This document shows positions 16,423 through 26,567 of a DNA stretch of 45,487 nucleotides, one piece after another. A model generated the notes under the pieces. It had not been told where the DNA came from. It saw only the letters and a list, made by a program, of their open reading frames with translations, and ran no database searches. A program made the position numbers and the translations under genes. This DNA comes from JAKLEX01 sp035327525 (GTDB taxonomy: Bacteria > Patescibacteriota > Minisyncoccia > Phycocordibacterales > JAACPR01): NCBI GenBank assembly GCA_035327525.1, contig DAOLDC010000002.1:1-45487 (forward strand), read 5' to 3'. Each line of letters opens with the position of its first letter. Position 1 is the first letter of the stretch.

Positions 16423-16451
16423 TAGACCACAAGCATAATATGGTTTATAAT
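16423..16451 (+). promoter_or_regulatory. Promoter of the prepilin gene
   Basis: TAGACC (16423-16428), a 17-base spacer and a perfect TATAAT (16446-16451). The leader would be about 27 bases without a Shine-Dalgarno sequence. Confidence 0.6.
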
Positions 16452-16484
16452 ATATTCTGAACATTATTTATTTTTAATAACATT

Positions 16485-17657
16485 ATGAAATCAGGCAAAT
16501 TAAATAGTTTTATTTCCCAGAAAAAAGGTTTCACCCTCCTAGAAATGCTATTGGTAATCGCAATCATTGCTATCCTAGCCGGAATAGTTATTGTCGCCAT
16601 CAACCCAGGTAGACAATTGGCACAAGCCAGAAATGCTCAACGCGCATCTGATCTGAATGCAATAGACAAAGCTCTGAAGCAGTACTATATCGATAACAGA
16701 GCATGGCCTGCGGCATTAAATAGCGACGGAAATGTTTATGATATATGCGATACAGGAGGCGATAATTCAAATGATTGTGTTAATCTAGGAGACGGTATTC
16801 TTGTACCAGTTTACATATCTGCTCTACCACAGAATCCATCTGGCGGAAACTATATCCTTGCTCTTGAAACCAACTCAAATCTTTCACTAGGCGCTCCTGG
16901 TAGTACAGAATCTGGTTTGTCTCCTGTTTATATTGGTAGCAATGCTGCTTTGATAGCTTTGATTGAAGATGGAGATGGAGGTGGTGGAGGGGGCGGTTGT
17001 GATGCTGAGTGTGAGATTGTTACTAGTCTAAGGGATGGACTGGTTGGATATTGGCCATTAGATGTAGATAATAGTACACAGCCAGATGAATCTGATAATA
17101 ATAACACGGGATCTGTAACCGATTCTACTTATACTGGTAGTGGAAAAGTAAATGGTGCATACACATTTAATGGAAATGGTTATATAGATATATCAAATTT
17201 TTTCACTAACTTTGTAAATGGCCAATCAGCTTGGACATATTCTATGTGGGTATATACAGATGCCCTGAATAAAATACCGTTCTCGCACGCATCTGACGGA
17301 TCAACATATTTCCACATAACATCAAGCGGTTCCCTTGATTTGAGATTGAGTAATGGTGCCACAACAAGTTCTGGTGGTGTGTTTGGTACAAATGATTGGA
17401 GACATATAGTCATATCATACAATGCTGGTGCTACAAATATTTATTATAATGGTTCCTCTACACCAGTTGCATCAAATACTGGACAGTTAAACACCATAAC
17501 TGGAACATTAAGGCTTGGTAAATACAATACACAGTCTCAGTTTTCAGAAAATATACGAGTAGATGAGGCATCTATGTGGAACAGGGTATTATCTACAGGT
17601 GAAATATCACAATTATACAACTCAGGATCTGGTAGAAGTTTGATATTGGAAGAATAG
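16485..17657 (+). CDS. Type IV prepilin-like protein with LamG-like C-terminal domain
   Basis: A secreted pilin or pseudopilin subunit. A class III leader KKGFTLLEM gives predicted prepilin-peptidase cleavage after G15, leaving methylatable F16 and E20 (position 5 of the mature protein). The usual hydrophobic helix then runs to about residue 43. A pilin head follows (about 44-160). A glycine-rich linker (about 164-170) leads to a LamG/concanavalin-A-like domain (about 180-385) that opens DGLVGYWPLD and ends with VDEASMWNRVLSTGEI. LamG domains often bind glycans or proteins, so an adhesive tip or surface role is an inference. The gene stands alone between trmD and rpoB, without pilus assembly genes in the window. 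Confidence 0.9.
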   Translation: MKSGKLNSFISQKKGFTLLEMLLVIAIIAILAGIVIVAINPGRQLAQARNAQRASDLNAIDKALKQYYIDNRAWPAALNSDGNVYDICDTGGDNSNDCVNLGDGILVPVYISALPQNPSGGNYILALETNSNLSLGAPGSTESGLSPVYIGSNAALIALIEDGDGGGGGGGCDAECEIVTSLRDGLVGYWPLDVDNSTQPDESDNNNTGSVTDSTYTGSGKVNGAYTFNGNGYIDISNFFTNFVNGQSAWTYSMWVYTDALNKIPFSHASDGSTYFHITSSGSLDLRLSNGATTSSGGVFGTNDWRHIVISYNAGATNIYYNGSSTPVASNTGQLNTITGTLRLGKYNTQSQFSENIRVDEASMWNRVLSTGEISQLYNSGSGRSLILEE

Positions 17658-17682
17658 ATGTGGAAAAGTGTCGCACAACCGC

Positions 17683-17711
17683 TTGACATTAATTTAGTTT
17701 TAATTTAGACT
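17683..17711 (+). promoter_or_regulatory. Promoter of the rpoB-rpoC operon
   Basis: A perfect TTGACA (17683-17688), a 17-base spacer and TAGACT (17706-17711). The leader to rpoB would be about 200 bases, the longest in the window. A second TTGACA at 17741-17746 has no good -10 behind it, and an AT-rich TATATT/TATTAT near 17812 could be a further start site. Confidence 0.6.
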
Positions 17712-17832
17712 TATATTTAACGCTATTTGGGGATTGAGTTTTGACAGAAATCGCGGATTTTTAATTTTAGATTTTAAATAAAAAAATAAGTCTGCTAATG
17801 CGTATTTTCGTATATTATAAAAATTAGACTAA

Positions 17833-17887
17833 ACACAAAACGACAAACTCTCTAATAAAAAAAGAGAGAATCGTTTATTTTTTGTGT
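17833..17887 (+). promoter_or_regulatory. Structured leader hairpin upstream of rpoB
   Basis: A nested hairpin 28 bases before the rpoB ATG. Outer arms: ACACAAAA (17833-17840) with TTTTGTGT (17880-17887). Then CGA (17841-17843) pairs with TCG (17871-17873), and CTCTCT (17848-17853) with AGAGAG (17863-17868), with one asymmetric internal loop. It is not followed by a T-run, so simple attenuation is not obvious; it may affect RNA stability or translation. Confidence 0.55.
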
Positions 17888-17915
17888 CTATTATCAAAAA
17901 AACCAAAACATAAAT

Positions 17916-20900
17916 ATGAAGTCAATAAAATTTACAAAGGATGATTCAAAAACAGTTGGACAAAGAGAAAAGAAATATTTTTCACGATACAAAAAACCGC
18001 AACTAGAGTTGCCAAATCTTTTTGAAGGACAAACAGAATCATTCAACTGGCTGATCAATTCTGGTCTAAAGGAAGTTTTTGCTGAATTTTCTTCAATTGA
18101 GGATTATTCTGGCAAAAAATTTGAATTGCAATTTGGTAATTTGATTTTTGAGGAGCCAAAAATGTCCAGTAGTGCAGCCAGATTCAACCATCTATCTTAT
18201 GAAGCAACATTGAAGGTTAGAGCAAAACTGATCAATAAGGCTCTTGGTACCCAAAAAGAGCAAGACATTTTTCTGTCAGAATTTCCAGTAATGACAAAAC
18301 ACGGGACATTTATAATCAATGGTGTAGAAAGAGTTATAGTTCCACAATTGGCTAGATCATACGGTGTTCTATTTACAACAAATTTGATAAAGGGCCGAAT
18401 TCTTTTTGGTTCAAAAATAATTCCAGCTAGAGGTGCATGGATAGAGTTCGAGACGGATGTTGATAATGTTGTTTATGTTAGAATTGATAGAAACAGAAAA
18501 TTCCTTGTTACTACTTTTTTGAGAGTATTAGGAGCGTCAACAGACGAAAGTATTCTGAAATTATTCAAGGATAACAGTCACGCAACAGAAGCCATCAAGA
18601 AAACCTTGGCAAAAGACTCCATAAAGGAAGTTGATGAAGCATATTTGGATATATACAAGAGATTGAGAGATGGAGATTTGGTTAATTTGGAAAATGCCCG
18701 AGAATTTATAGATTCTATTTTGCAAGAAAGCCGATACGATTTGTCAGAAGTGGGTAGATTCAAGTTTAATAATCGTTTTGGATTGCCTACTGACAAAAAA
18801 GCACTTCAAAAGAAAAATATCGATAAAGAAGATTTGGCAATAATTATTTCTCATATTGTTGAATTGAATCACACACCAGACGCAATGGCCGATGATATTG
18901 ATCACTTGGGATCAAGAAGAGTTAGATTTGTTGGAGAATTATTACAACAAAAAGTTCGAACTGGTTTGGCTCAAATGAAAAGAAATATTCAAAACAGAAT
19001 GTCGACAATTGATAATTCCAACACACTTCCAGCAAACTTTGTAACATCTAGACCACTTCAGGCTAGAATAAAAGAATTTTTTACAACAAACCAACTTTCA
19101 CAATTTCTACAACAGGAAAACATGTTGATGGAAATAGAATCATTGAGAACTGTTTCTGCACTAGGTCCAGGAGGTTTATCCAGAGAGCGAGCTGGTCTAG
19201 AAGTCAGAGACGTGCACCCATCTCATTATGGTAGAGTTTGTCCAATCCAAACTCCAGAAGGTCCAAACATCGGACTTATTTTGAGATTGTCATCATACGC
19301 CAGAACAAACAAATATGGAATGATAGAAACTCCGTATCTAAAAGTTGATCAAGGAAAAGTTACAAATCAAATTGTATACATGAATGCCCATGAGGAAGAA
19401 AAATACAACATCGCTCATGCTGCAGCAAAATTTGATGAAAACAATTCATTTGTTGAAAAATATGTAACTGTTAGATCACATGGAATGCCAAATGTTATAA
19501 AAAATACAGAAGTTGATTATGTTGATATCGCCCCAAATCAGGCATTTTCTATCGCCACATCAATGATTCCTTTCCTAGATCATGATGATGCAAACAGATC
19601 ATTGATGGCATCAAACATGCAAAAACAAGCCGTTCCAGTTTTGCGAACTGAGGCTCCAATTGTAGCAACAGGCGCAGAAGGAGATTCATTAAAACTTTCA
19701 AATAGAGTATTGAGAGCAGAGGAAGCTGGAGTTGTAGAATATGTTGACGCAAAAAGGATTTCAGTAAATACAGGAAAAGGTAAGAATACTGAGTATGAAT
19801 TAGAAAACTTACTTCGCACAAACAGCTTTACTGCTTTTGGGCACAAACCAGTTGTAAATGTTGGTGACAAAGTCAAAAAAGGCGATTTATTGGCAGATAC
19901 TACAACCAGTGATAATGGTCAGATAGCTCTGGGCAAAAATCTTTTGGTGGCGTTTATGTCATGGTCTGGTTCTAACTATGAGGACGCTATAATTTTGTCA
20001 CAAAGAATTGTTAAAGATGATGTTTTGACTTCAATTCATCTTGAGGAGGTTGTAATTAATGTGCGTGATACCAGACTTGGTCCAGAAGTTACAACATCTG
20101 ACATTCCAAATGTTGGCGACACTAGACTAAAAAATCTAGACGAAGATGGAATTATCAGAATTGGAGCCGAAGTTCGTCCGGGGGATATTCTAGTCGGAAA
20201 AATTACTCCAAAAGGTGAAACACAATTGACGCCAGAAGAAAGACTTCTTCGATCTATTTTTGGTGACAAATCAAGAGATGTAAAAGATTCTTCAAAAAGA
20301 GCAGAGGGTAGTTTGAGAGGAAGGGTTGTTGGTGTAAAAATATTTTCTAGAGAAAATGGCGACAAATTGGATTCTGGAATAATAAAAAGAATTCATGTCG
20401 AAATTGCTCAACTTCGTCCAATCAGTCTTGGAGACAAATTGGCCGGTCGTCACGGTAACAAGGGTGTTATTTCAAAAATTCTTCCAGCCGAAGATATGCC
20501 ATATACAGAAGATGGAACACCTGTTGATATTATCTTGACCCCACTTGGAGTTCCAAGTCGTATGAACCTTGGTCAAATTCTAGAACTTCACCTTGGTTTG
20601 GCAGCTAATGCATTGGATTATCAGGCAATTTGTCCCGCTTTTGCTGGTGCTACTGTAGAAGAAATTAGATCCGAATTATCAAATGCTGGATTCAATACAA
20701 ACGGTAAAATGCCACTATATGATGGGAGAACTGGAGAAAAATTTGATCAAGATATTTCTGTGGGATATATGTATATGATGAAATTACATCACATGGTCGA
20801 AGACAAAATTCACATGAGATCGATTGGACCATACTCATTGATTACACAACAACCACTTGGTGGAAAAGCTCAAAACGGTGGTCAGAGATTTGGAGAGATG

Positions 20901-21143
20901 GAAGTCTGGGCATTATTGGGTCATGGAGCCGCACACACATTGAGAGAAATGCTTACTTACAAATCCGATGATATTGTTGGTCGTTCAGCAGCATTTGATG
21001 CAATTGTAAAAGGTAGACCGATAACAGAAACAAATGTTCCTGCATCATTCAATGTTCTAGTAAAAAACATGAGAGGTTTGGGACTGGATATAGATATCAT
21101 GCATGAACAAGGTGGGGATGATAATACAGAATTTAAAAATTAA
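17916..21143 (+). CDS. rpoB: RNA polymerase beta subunit
   Basis: A core subunit of RNA polymerase. Family blocks are clear: GTFIINGVERVIV, the rifampicin region near residues 395-414, GPGGLSRERAG, EVRDVHPSHYGRVCPIQTPE, GDKLAGRHGNKGV and the C-terminal GHGAAHTLREMLTYKSDD. At 1075 aa it is much shorter than E. coli (1342) and B. subtilis (1193), reflecting missing lineage insertions. In the rifampicin pocket, E. coli D516 is Q399, H526 is S409 and S531 is S414. It is the first gene of the operon with rpoC 10 bases downstream. No Shine-Dalgarno sequence. Confidence 0.98.
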   Translation: MKSIKFTKDDSKTVGQREKKYFSRYKKPQLELPNLFEGQTESFNWLINSGLKEVFAEFSSIEDYSGKKFELQFGNLIFEEPKMSSSAARFNHLSYEATLKVRAKLINKALGTQKEQDIFLSEFPVMTKHGTFIINGVERVIVPQLARSYGVLFTTNLIKGRILFGSKIIPARGAWIEFETDVDNVVYVRIDRNRKFLVTTFLRVLGASTDESILKLFKDNSHATEAIKKTLAKDSIKEVDEAYLDIYKRLRDGDLVNLENAREFIDSILQESRYDLSEVGRFKFNNRFGLPTDKKALQKKNIDKEDLAIIISHIVELNHTPDAMADDIDHLGSRRVRFVGELLQQKVRTGLAQMKRNIQNRMSTIDNSNTLPANFVTSRPLQARIKEFFTTNQLSQFLQQENMLMEIESLRTVSALGPGGLSRERAGLEVRDVHPSHYGRVCPIQTPEGPNIGLILRLSSYARTNKYGMIETPYLKVDQGKVTNQIVYMNAHEEEKYNIAHAAAKFDENNSFVEKYVTVRSHGMPNVIKNTEVDYVDIAPNQAFSIATSMIPFLDHDDANRSLMASNMQKQAVPVLRTEAPIVATGAEGDSLKLSNRVLRAEEAGVVEYVDAKRISVNTGKGKNTEYELENLLRTNSFTAFGHKPVVNVGDKVKKGDLLADTTTSDNGQIALGKNLLVAFMSWSGSNYEDAIILSQRIVKDDVLTSIHLEEVVINVRDTRLGPEVTTSDIPNVGDTRLKNLDEDGIIRIGAEVRPGDILVGKITPKGETQLTPEERLLRSIFGDKSRDVKDSSKRAEGSLRGRVVGVKIFSRENGDKLDSGIIKRIHVEIAQLRPISLGDKLAGRHGNKGVISKILPAEDMPYTEDGTPVDIILTPLGVPSRMNLGQILELHLGLAANALDYQAICPAFAGATVEEIRSELSNAGFNTNGKMPLYDGRTGEKFDQDISVGYMYMMKLHHMVEDKIHMRSIGPYSLITQQPLGGKAQNGGQRFGEMEVWALLGHGAAHTLREMLTYKSDDIVGRSAAFDAIVKGRPITETNVPASFNVLVKNMRGLGLDIDIMHEQGGDDNTEFKN

Positions 21144-21153
21144 TTATAATACT

Positions 21154-24100
21154 ATGCAAAGAAAAACACACAAAAAACCAGCAATCGACAAAATATTTCT
21201 GAAACTTGCCTCACCTGATAGAATTCTGGAATGGTCAAAAGGAGAGGTCACAAAACCAGAAACTGTTAACTACAGAACACAAAGATCAGAAAAAAATGGT
21301 CTATTTGACGAAAGAATTTTTGGTCCAGAAAAGGATTATGAATGTTACTGTGGAAAATATCGCGGTATCAGATACAAGGGTATTGTTTGTGAAAAATGTG
21401 GAGTCGAAATAACTAGATCAATTGTTCGAAGAGATAGAATGGGACATATAACATTGGCTAGTCCTGTGGCACATATTTGGTTTTTGCGTAGTATGCCATC
21501 AAGAATCAGTACTTTGCTGGGTATGAATTCTGGTGATGTTGAGAAGGTTGTATATTTTGCAGGATATTTGATTACGGAAGTCCACGATAGTGAGAAAAAA
21601 AGAATTTTGAGCGATCTGGAGTCAGAATATAAGAATAAAAGCAAAACAGCTCAGGATGAAAAAACAAAAGAAAAATTAAAATCTCTTTATCAACAAACAA
21701 AAACAGAAATCGATTCAATCCAACAAGGACAAGTTCTTGATGAGGTTATCTATCATAAATATTCTATGAAATATGGTTCTGTGTTTGAAGCAAAAATCGG
21801 CGCAGAAGCTATTTATGATCTTTTCAAATCTCTAAATTTGAAAGAATTACTAACCAAGCTAGAAAAACAATTAGAGGACGCATCCGCAATTTCAAAGGAC
21901 AAATTGAATCGCAGAATAAGCTTGATAAGGGCAATGTTGAAATCAGAAATTCGTCCAGAATGGATGTTTTTGGTTCATATTCCAGTTATCCCACCAGCTT
22001 TACGCCCAATGGTTGCACTTGATGGTGGTAGGCAAGCAACAGCCGACGTTAACGACTTATATCGTAGAGTAATAAACAGAAATAATCGTCTAAAAAAATT
22101 GAAGGATATTGGAGCACCAGATGTTATTTTGAGAAATGAAAAAAGAATTCTACAAGAAGCTGTTGATGCATTACTTGATAACAGTATCAGACACAATTCT
22201 GGTGCAAATATGTCAGCTCAGGCTCAAAAAAGAGTTTTGAAATCAATAGCCGATAATTTGAAAGGAAAAAGAGGATTTTTTAGAGGAAATCTTCTTGGTA
22301 AGAGAGTAGATTACTCTGGCCGTTCAGTTATTGTTATTGGTCCTACTTTGAAATTGAATCAATGTGGTTTACCAAAGCACATGGCGCTGGAATTATTCAG
22401 ACCATTTATTATTTCCGAATTATTGAAAAGAGAATTGGCTTTCAACATCAGAGGTGCTGGAAGGTTGATTGACGACGAATCTCCAGAAGTATGGGAAATT
22501 CTAGACGAAGTGATAACAGACAAATATGTATTACTTAATCGTGCTCCAACATTGCACAGACTAGGTATTCAAGCCTTCAAACCGGTTCTAATAGAAGGAA
22601 ACGCAATTCAGGTTCATCCACTTGTCTGTACCGCCTTTAACGCTGACTTCGATGGAGACCAAATGGCAGTTCACGTTCCATTATCCGCAGTTGCTCAATA
22701 CGAGGCAAAAGAAATAATTGCTGCTGACAAAAACGTTCTAAAGCCAGGTTCAGGAGATCCTGTCGTATCACAAAAATTATTGGATATCTTGCTTGGATGT
22801 TTTTGGGTTACAAAGATGGTTTCTGGTGAAAAAGGAGAAGGAATGATTTTTCCAGGTCCAAATTTGGCAATCACAGCTCATGATTATGATCTTGTTTCAT
22901 TGAGAGCAAAAATCAGAATAAAAACAAAATCCGGAACAAAATTCATAAATGGTGAAAAGGATGTTCTTGAAACCACGGTTGGTAGAATTATGTTCAATTC
23001 TATTTTGCCATCAGATTATCCATTCATAAATGAGGAAATTGACAAAAAGAAAATGACAAAAATTGTTAATGATTTTATTAACAAATATGGCTTGGATGGT
23101 TTGCCTGATATATTGGACAACATAAAGAATTTTGGCTTCAAATATGCAACAAAATCTGGCGTAACATGGGCAATAGACGATCTACAAATTCCAAAAGAAA
23201 AGACAAATATAATCGCTGCGGCACTTGAAGAGGTCAAAAAAATCAAGAATCAATTCAACGACGGTTTGTTATCTGAATCAGAAAAGAAAAGAAAACTTAC
23301 AACAATTTGGCATGGAGCAAAAAATGAAATTGAAGCTTTGATTCCTGGAACACTTGATCAAAATGGTCCAGTCTATGATATGTGGAAATCTGGCGCTAGA
23401 GGTTCTATTGGTCAAATTACTCAAATGGCCGGAATGAAAGGTATTATTATCAATTCCAGAGGTGAGGAAATTGAAAACCCAATTATTTCAAGCAGTAAGG
23501 AGGGATTTAGTCCAATTGAATATTTCACATCTACTCACGGTTCAAGAAAAGGTTTGACAGACACAGCTCTGAACACAGCTAGGGCTGGTTATTTGACCAG
23601 AAGACTTTTTGATGTGGCACAAGATGTCATTGTGAGAGAAGAAGATTGTGGCACAAAGAAGTTCATAACTATAAAGAAAAAATTTGGAGATTCAGGAATA
23701 GAAATTTCCTTGGCCAAAAAAATACGCGGAAGAGTTTTGGCTTCAGACATTGTTTCTGATGGTAAAAAAATATTCGAAAAGGGTCACCTTCTTTCAAAGG
23801 AGGACGCACAACTGATTGAGGATTCAAATGTTGATGAGGTTATGGTTAGATCTCCACTTACTTGTGAAACTCATAGGGGCATATGTAGCAAATGTTACGG
23901 TACCGACCTTGGTAGAGACGAAATTATTGATTTGGGTGAAGCCGTTGGTACTGTTTCTGCACAAGCTATTGGTGAACCTGGAACACAGCTGACAATGAGA
24001 ACATTCCACGCTGGAGGTACAGCATCTGTTGGTGGAGACATTACTCAAGGTCTTCCTCGTGTTGAAGAAGTTTTTGAAAGAAGAAAGCCAAAGAGCCCAT

Positions 24101-24831
24101 GCCTGATAGCAAAAATGGATGGTATTATTTCAGAAATAAAAGAAGATGGTAAGGACAAGATAATTGTAATTAGTCCAAAAGATGCTACAAAAGCAAAATC
24201 AAAGAAGAATACAGAATATGTTGTAACCCACATCAGAACGCCATTAGTAAAAGTTGGTGATGAGGTTTTGAAGGGACAATTTTTGACCGATGGTTCAGCT
24301 GACATATCAGAAATATTCAAATATGCAGGTCAGGATAAGGCTGAGGATTATATTATTAATCAAATCAACAAGGTTTACGAATTACAGGGAGAATCTGTTT
24401 CTAGAAAACACATAGAGATAATTGTTAGACAAATGTTCTCTAGAGTAAAGGTAATAGATGGTGGTGATACCAAATACACCGTTGGTGATGTTGTATCAAG
24501 AGATGATCTATTAGAAGAAAATAAAACTGTAGAAAAATCGAACAAACTAAAAGCAAAGGCTGAACCAGTAGTTTTGGGAATTACCGAAGTTTCATTATCA
24601 CGAAAGAGCTTCCTTTCCGCTGCATCATTTCAGCATACTACAAAAGTCTTGATTAATGCTGCGATCAGAGGAGCAGAAGACGTATTGGACGGTCTAAAAG
24701 AAAACGTTATTCTGGGACGAATTATACCTGCTGGAACAGGCTTTGCGGGAAGTAGAAAGCATGCTAGAGCAAAAGAAGTTGAGGACAAGGCAAATGCTGA
24801 TTACGAAGCAATGTCAGATTCATTCGAGTAA
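21154..24831 (+). CDS. rpoC: RNA polymerase beta' subunit
   Basis: A core subunit carrying the active site. The N-terminal zinc ribbon is CYCGKYRGIRYKGIVCEKCG. The catalytic motif NADFDGDQMAVH holds D498, D500 and D502, numbered from the ATG at 21154. The second zinc site, CETHRGICSKCYG, and the bridge/trigger region (GEAVGTVSAQAIGEPGTQLT) are present. The length is 1225 aa. The open frame extends upstream into rpoB (to 21103), but the conserved start MQRKTHKKPAIDKIFLKLASP begins at 21154, 10 bases after the rpoB stop. Confidence 0.98.
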   Translation: MQRKTHKKPAIDKIFLKLASPDRILEWSKGEVTKPETVNYRTQRSEKNGLFDERIFGPEKDYECYCGKYRGIRYKGIVCEKCGVEITRSIVRRDRMGHITLASPVAHIWFLRSMPSRISTLLGMNSGDVEKVVYFAGYLITEVHDSEKKRILSDLESEYKNKSKTAQDEKTKEKLKSLYQQTKTEIDSIQQGQVLDEVIYHKYSMKYGSVFEAKIGAEAIYDLFKSLNLKELLTKLEKQLEDASAISKDKLNRRISLIRAMLKSEIRPEWMFLVHIPVIPPALRPMVALDGGRQATADVNDLYRRVINRNNRLKKLKDIGAPDVILRNEKRILQEAVDALLDNSIRHNSGANMSAQAQKRVLKSIADNLKGKRGFFRGNLLGKRVDYSGRSVIVIGPTLKLNQCGLPKHMALELFRPFIISELLKRELAFNIRGAGRLIDDESPEVWEILDEVITDKYVLLNRAPTLHRLGIQAFKPVLIEGNAIQVHPLVCTAFNADFDGDQMAVHVPLSAVAQYEAKEIIAADKNVLKPGSGDPVVSQKLLDILLGCFWVTKMVSGEKGEGMIFPGPNLAITAHDYDLVSLRAKIRIKTKSGTKFINGEKDVLETTVGRIMFNSILPSDYPFINEEIDKKKMTKIVNDFINKYGLDGLPDILDNIKNFGFKYATKSGVTWAIDDLQIPKEKTNIIAAALEEVKKIKNQFNDGLLSESEKKRKLTTIWHGAKNEIEALIPGTLDQNGPVYDMWKSGARGSIGQITQMAGMKGIIINSRGEEIENPIISSSKEGFSPIEYFTSTHGSRKGLTDTALNTARAGYLTRRLFDVAQDVIVREEDCGTKKFITIKKKFGDSGIEISLAKKIRGRVLASDIVSDGKKIFEKGHLLSKEDAQLIEDSNVDEVMVRSPLTCETHRGICSKCYGTDLGRDEIIDLGEAVGTVSAQAIGEPGTQLTMRTFHAGGTASVGGDITQGLPRVEEVFERRKPKSPCLIAKMDGIISEIKEDGKDKIIVISPKDATKAKSKKNTEYVVTHIRTPLVKVGDEVLKGQFLTDGSADISEIFKYAGQDKAEDYIINQINKVYELQGESVSRKHIEIIVRQMFSRVKVIDGGDTKYTVGDVVSRDDLLEENKTVEKSNKLKAKAEPVVLGITEVSLSRKSFLSAASFQHTTKVLINAAIRGAEDVLDGLKENVILGRIIPAGTGFAGSRKHARAKEVEDKANADYEAMSDSFE

Positions 24832-24845
24832 TAAAAAATAAAATA

Positions 24846-26558
24846 ATGTCGCAAAGTGATATAGAAAAAATTAAAGAGCGACTAGGCATCAAGGAGGTTG
24901 TCGAAACATACATAAAGCTGGAAAAATCAGGAAAGAACTACAAGGGTAGATGTCCTTTTCACAACGAAAAAACACCGTCCTTTTTTGTGTCTCCTGACAG
25001 AGATAGTTACTATTGTTTTGGTTGTGGCGAAAAAGGCGATATTTTTTCATTTATTCAAAAAATGGAAAGTCTTGATTTTTATGATGCATTGAAGTCATTA
25101 GCAAGCAGGGCCGGTGTCGAAATTTCAAAAAAACCGGAAAATGATTCTCAATCAAGCAATAAAAAAATAAAAGAAATACTCGAAGTTTCTACAAAATTCT
25201 TTGAGCAAAAAATAAAGCAAAATAGCGAAGCCTTAAAATATCTTTCTGGCAGAGGATTATCAGAGGAAACAATTAGTAATTGGAGAATAGGTTTTGCGTC
25301 AGATGGTTGGAGCGATCTTCTTACTTATTTGAAATCAAGAAAATACTCAGAAAACCTAATTATGTCATCTGGAATGATAAAGAAAAATGATAAAGGTAGT
25401 ATTTATGACACATTTCGCAGTAGAATAATGTTTCCGATATTTAATTCAAATGGTGAAGTTATAGCTTTTTCTGGAAGAATTTTTTCTAAAATCGATTCAA
25501 CTGTTGCAAAATACCTAAACAGTCCAGAAACTGAATTATTCAAAAAATCAGAAATTCTATACGGATTTAATTTTGCAAAACAACATATTAGAAAAAATGA
25601 TTTTACTATTTTGGTAGAAGGTCAAATGGATACCGTGATGTGTCATCAAGCTGGTTACAAAAATACTGTTGCATCATCCGGAACTGCGTTGTCGGAAAAA
25701 CAATTAGAAATTATCTACAGAATTTCGCCTAATATTGTAATTGCATATGATTCTGACAGTGCAGGTTTCAAGGCTGCCGAAAAAGCATGGCAAATGGCTC
25801 TAAATATGGGTTTCGATATAAAAATTGCTCCAATTGATGAAGGAAACGACCCTGCTGATATTATCAAATCAGATCCTCAAAAATGGAAAATGATAATAAA
25901 AAATTCTTCACACATAATAGAGGTTCTAATAAAAAATAAAAAATCAACAAAATCAGATGGCAGACAAAATGCCAAATATGTTTCTGAAAAAATAATACCA
26001 TATCTTGCTTCCTTAAGGAGCAATATAGAACAGTCACATTTTATAAAAATGGTAAATGAAAATTTTGGAATCAGAGAAGATGCTATCTATGAAGAGTTGC
26101 AAAAACATAAATCAAATAGTATCGAAAAAATAAATTACCCAACCGTAGCAAAAAAAAATAATGACTCAGCAAAAATAGAAAAAAGGATTTTCGGAATTCT
26201 GATTTGGCAGGAATCAGCGAAAGAAAAAATAATTGATCCAGAAAAATTAAAAAAAAATTTGATGGAAATTTTGAATGGTGAATATGATTTGATTTACCAA
26301 TCAGTAAAAAAGAATTCGGAGGAAGTGATATTTATGCTAGAAGATTATTATGATGAAAAAAGATTAAAAAAAGAAATAGATGAATTGTTAGTAAATTTGA
26401 AAAAAGAATATCTAAAAAGAAGAAACAAGAAATTATTACTGAAATTACGAAGCCTAGAAAAGACTTCTAATGACAAAGAGACGGATATAGTTTTGGCAGA
26501 AATAGGTAGAGTTTCAAAGGAAATTGAGGATATTAATAAAAAAATAAATTTGATATAA
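24846..26558 (+). CDS. dnaG: DNA primase
   Basis: Makes RNA primers for replication. An N-terminal CHC2 zinc finger (C36, H39, C57, C60) is followed by the catalytic core and a TOPRIM fold with E258 (VEGQMD) and D302/D304 (YDSDSAG). The C-terminal helicase-interaction part (about 430-570) is Lys-rich and poorly conserved. At 570 aa it is of normal size. It starts 14 bases after rpoC and is followed by rpoD 9 bases on, so it belongs to an rpoB-rpoC-dnaG-rpoD transcription unit. dnaG next to rpoD is common (the macromolecular synthesis operon); its joining to rpoBC is less so. Confidence 0.97.
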   Translation: MSQSDIEKIKERLGIKEVVETYIKLEKSGKNYKGRCPFHNEKTPSFFVSPDRDSYYCFGCGEKGDIFSFIQKMESLDFYDALKSLASRAGVEISKKPENDSQSSNKKIKEILEVSTKFFEQKIKQNSEALKYLSGRGLSEETISNWRIGFASDGWSDLLTYLKSRKYSENLIMSSGMIKKNDKGSIYDTFRSRIMFPIFNSNGEVIAFSGRIFSKIDSTVAKYLNSPETELFKKSEILYGFNFAKQHIRKNDFTILVEGQMDTVMCHQAGYKNTVASSGTALSEKQLEIIYRISPNIVIAYDSDSAGFKAAEKAWQMALNMGFDIKIAPIDEGNDPADIIKSDPQKWKMIIKNSSHIIEVLIKNKKSTKSDGRQNAKYVSEKIIPYLASLRSNIEQSHFIKMVNENFGIREDAIYEELQKHKSNSIEKINYPTVAKKNNDSAKIEKRIFGILIWQESAKEKIIDPEKLKKNLMEILNGEYDLIYQSVKKNSEEVIFMLEDYYDEKRLKKEIDELLVNLKKEYLKRRNKKLLLKLRSLEKTSNDKETDIVLAEIGRVSKEIEDINKKINLI

Positions 26559-26567
26559 TAAAAATAC

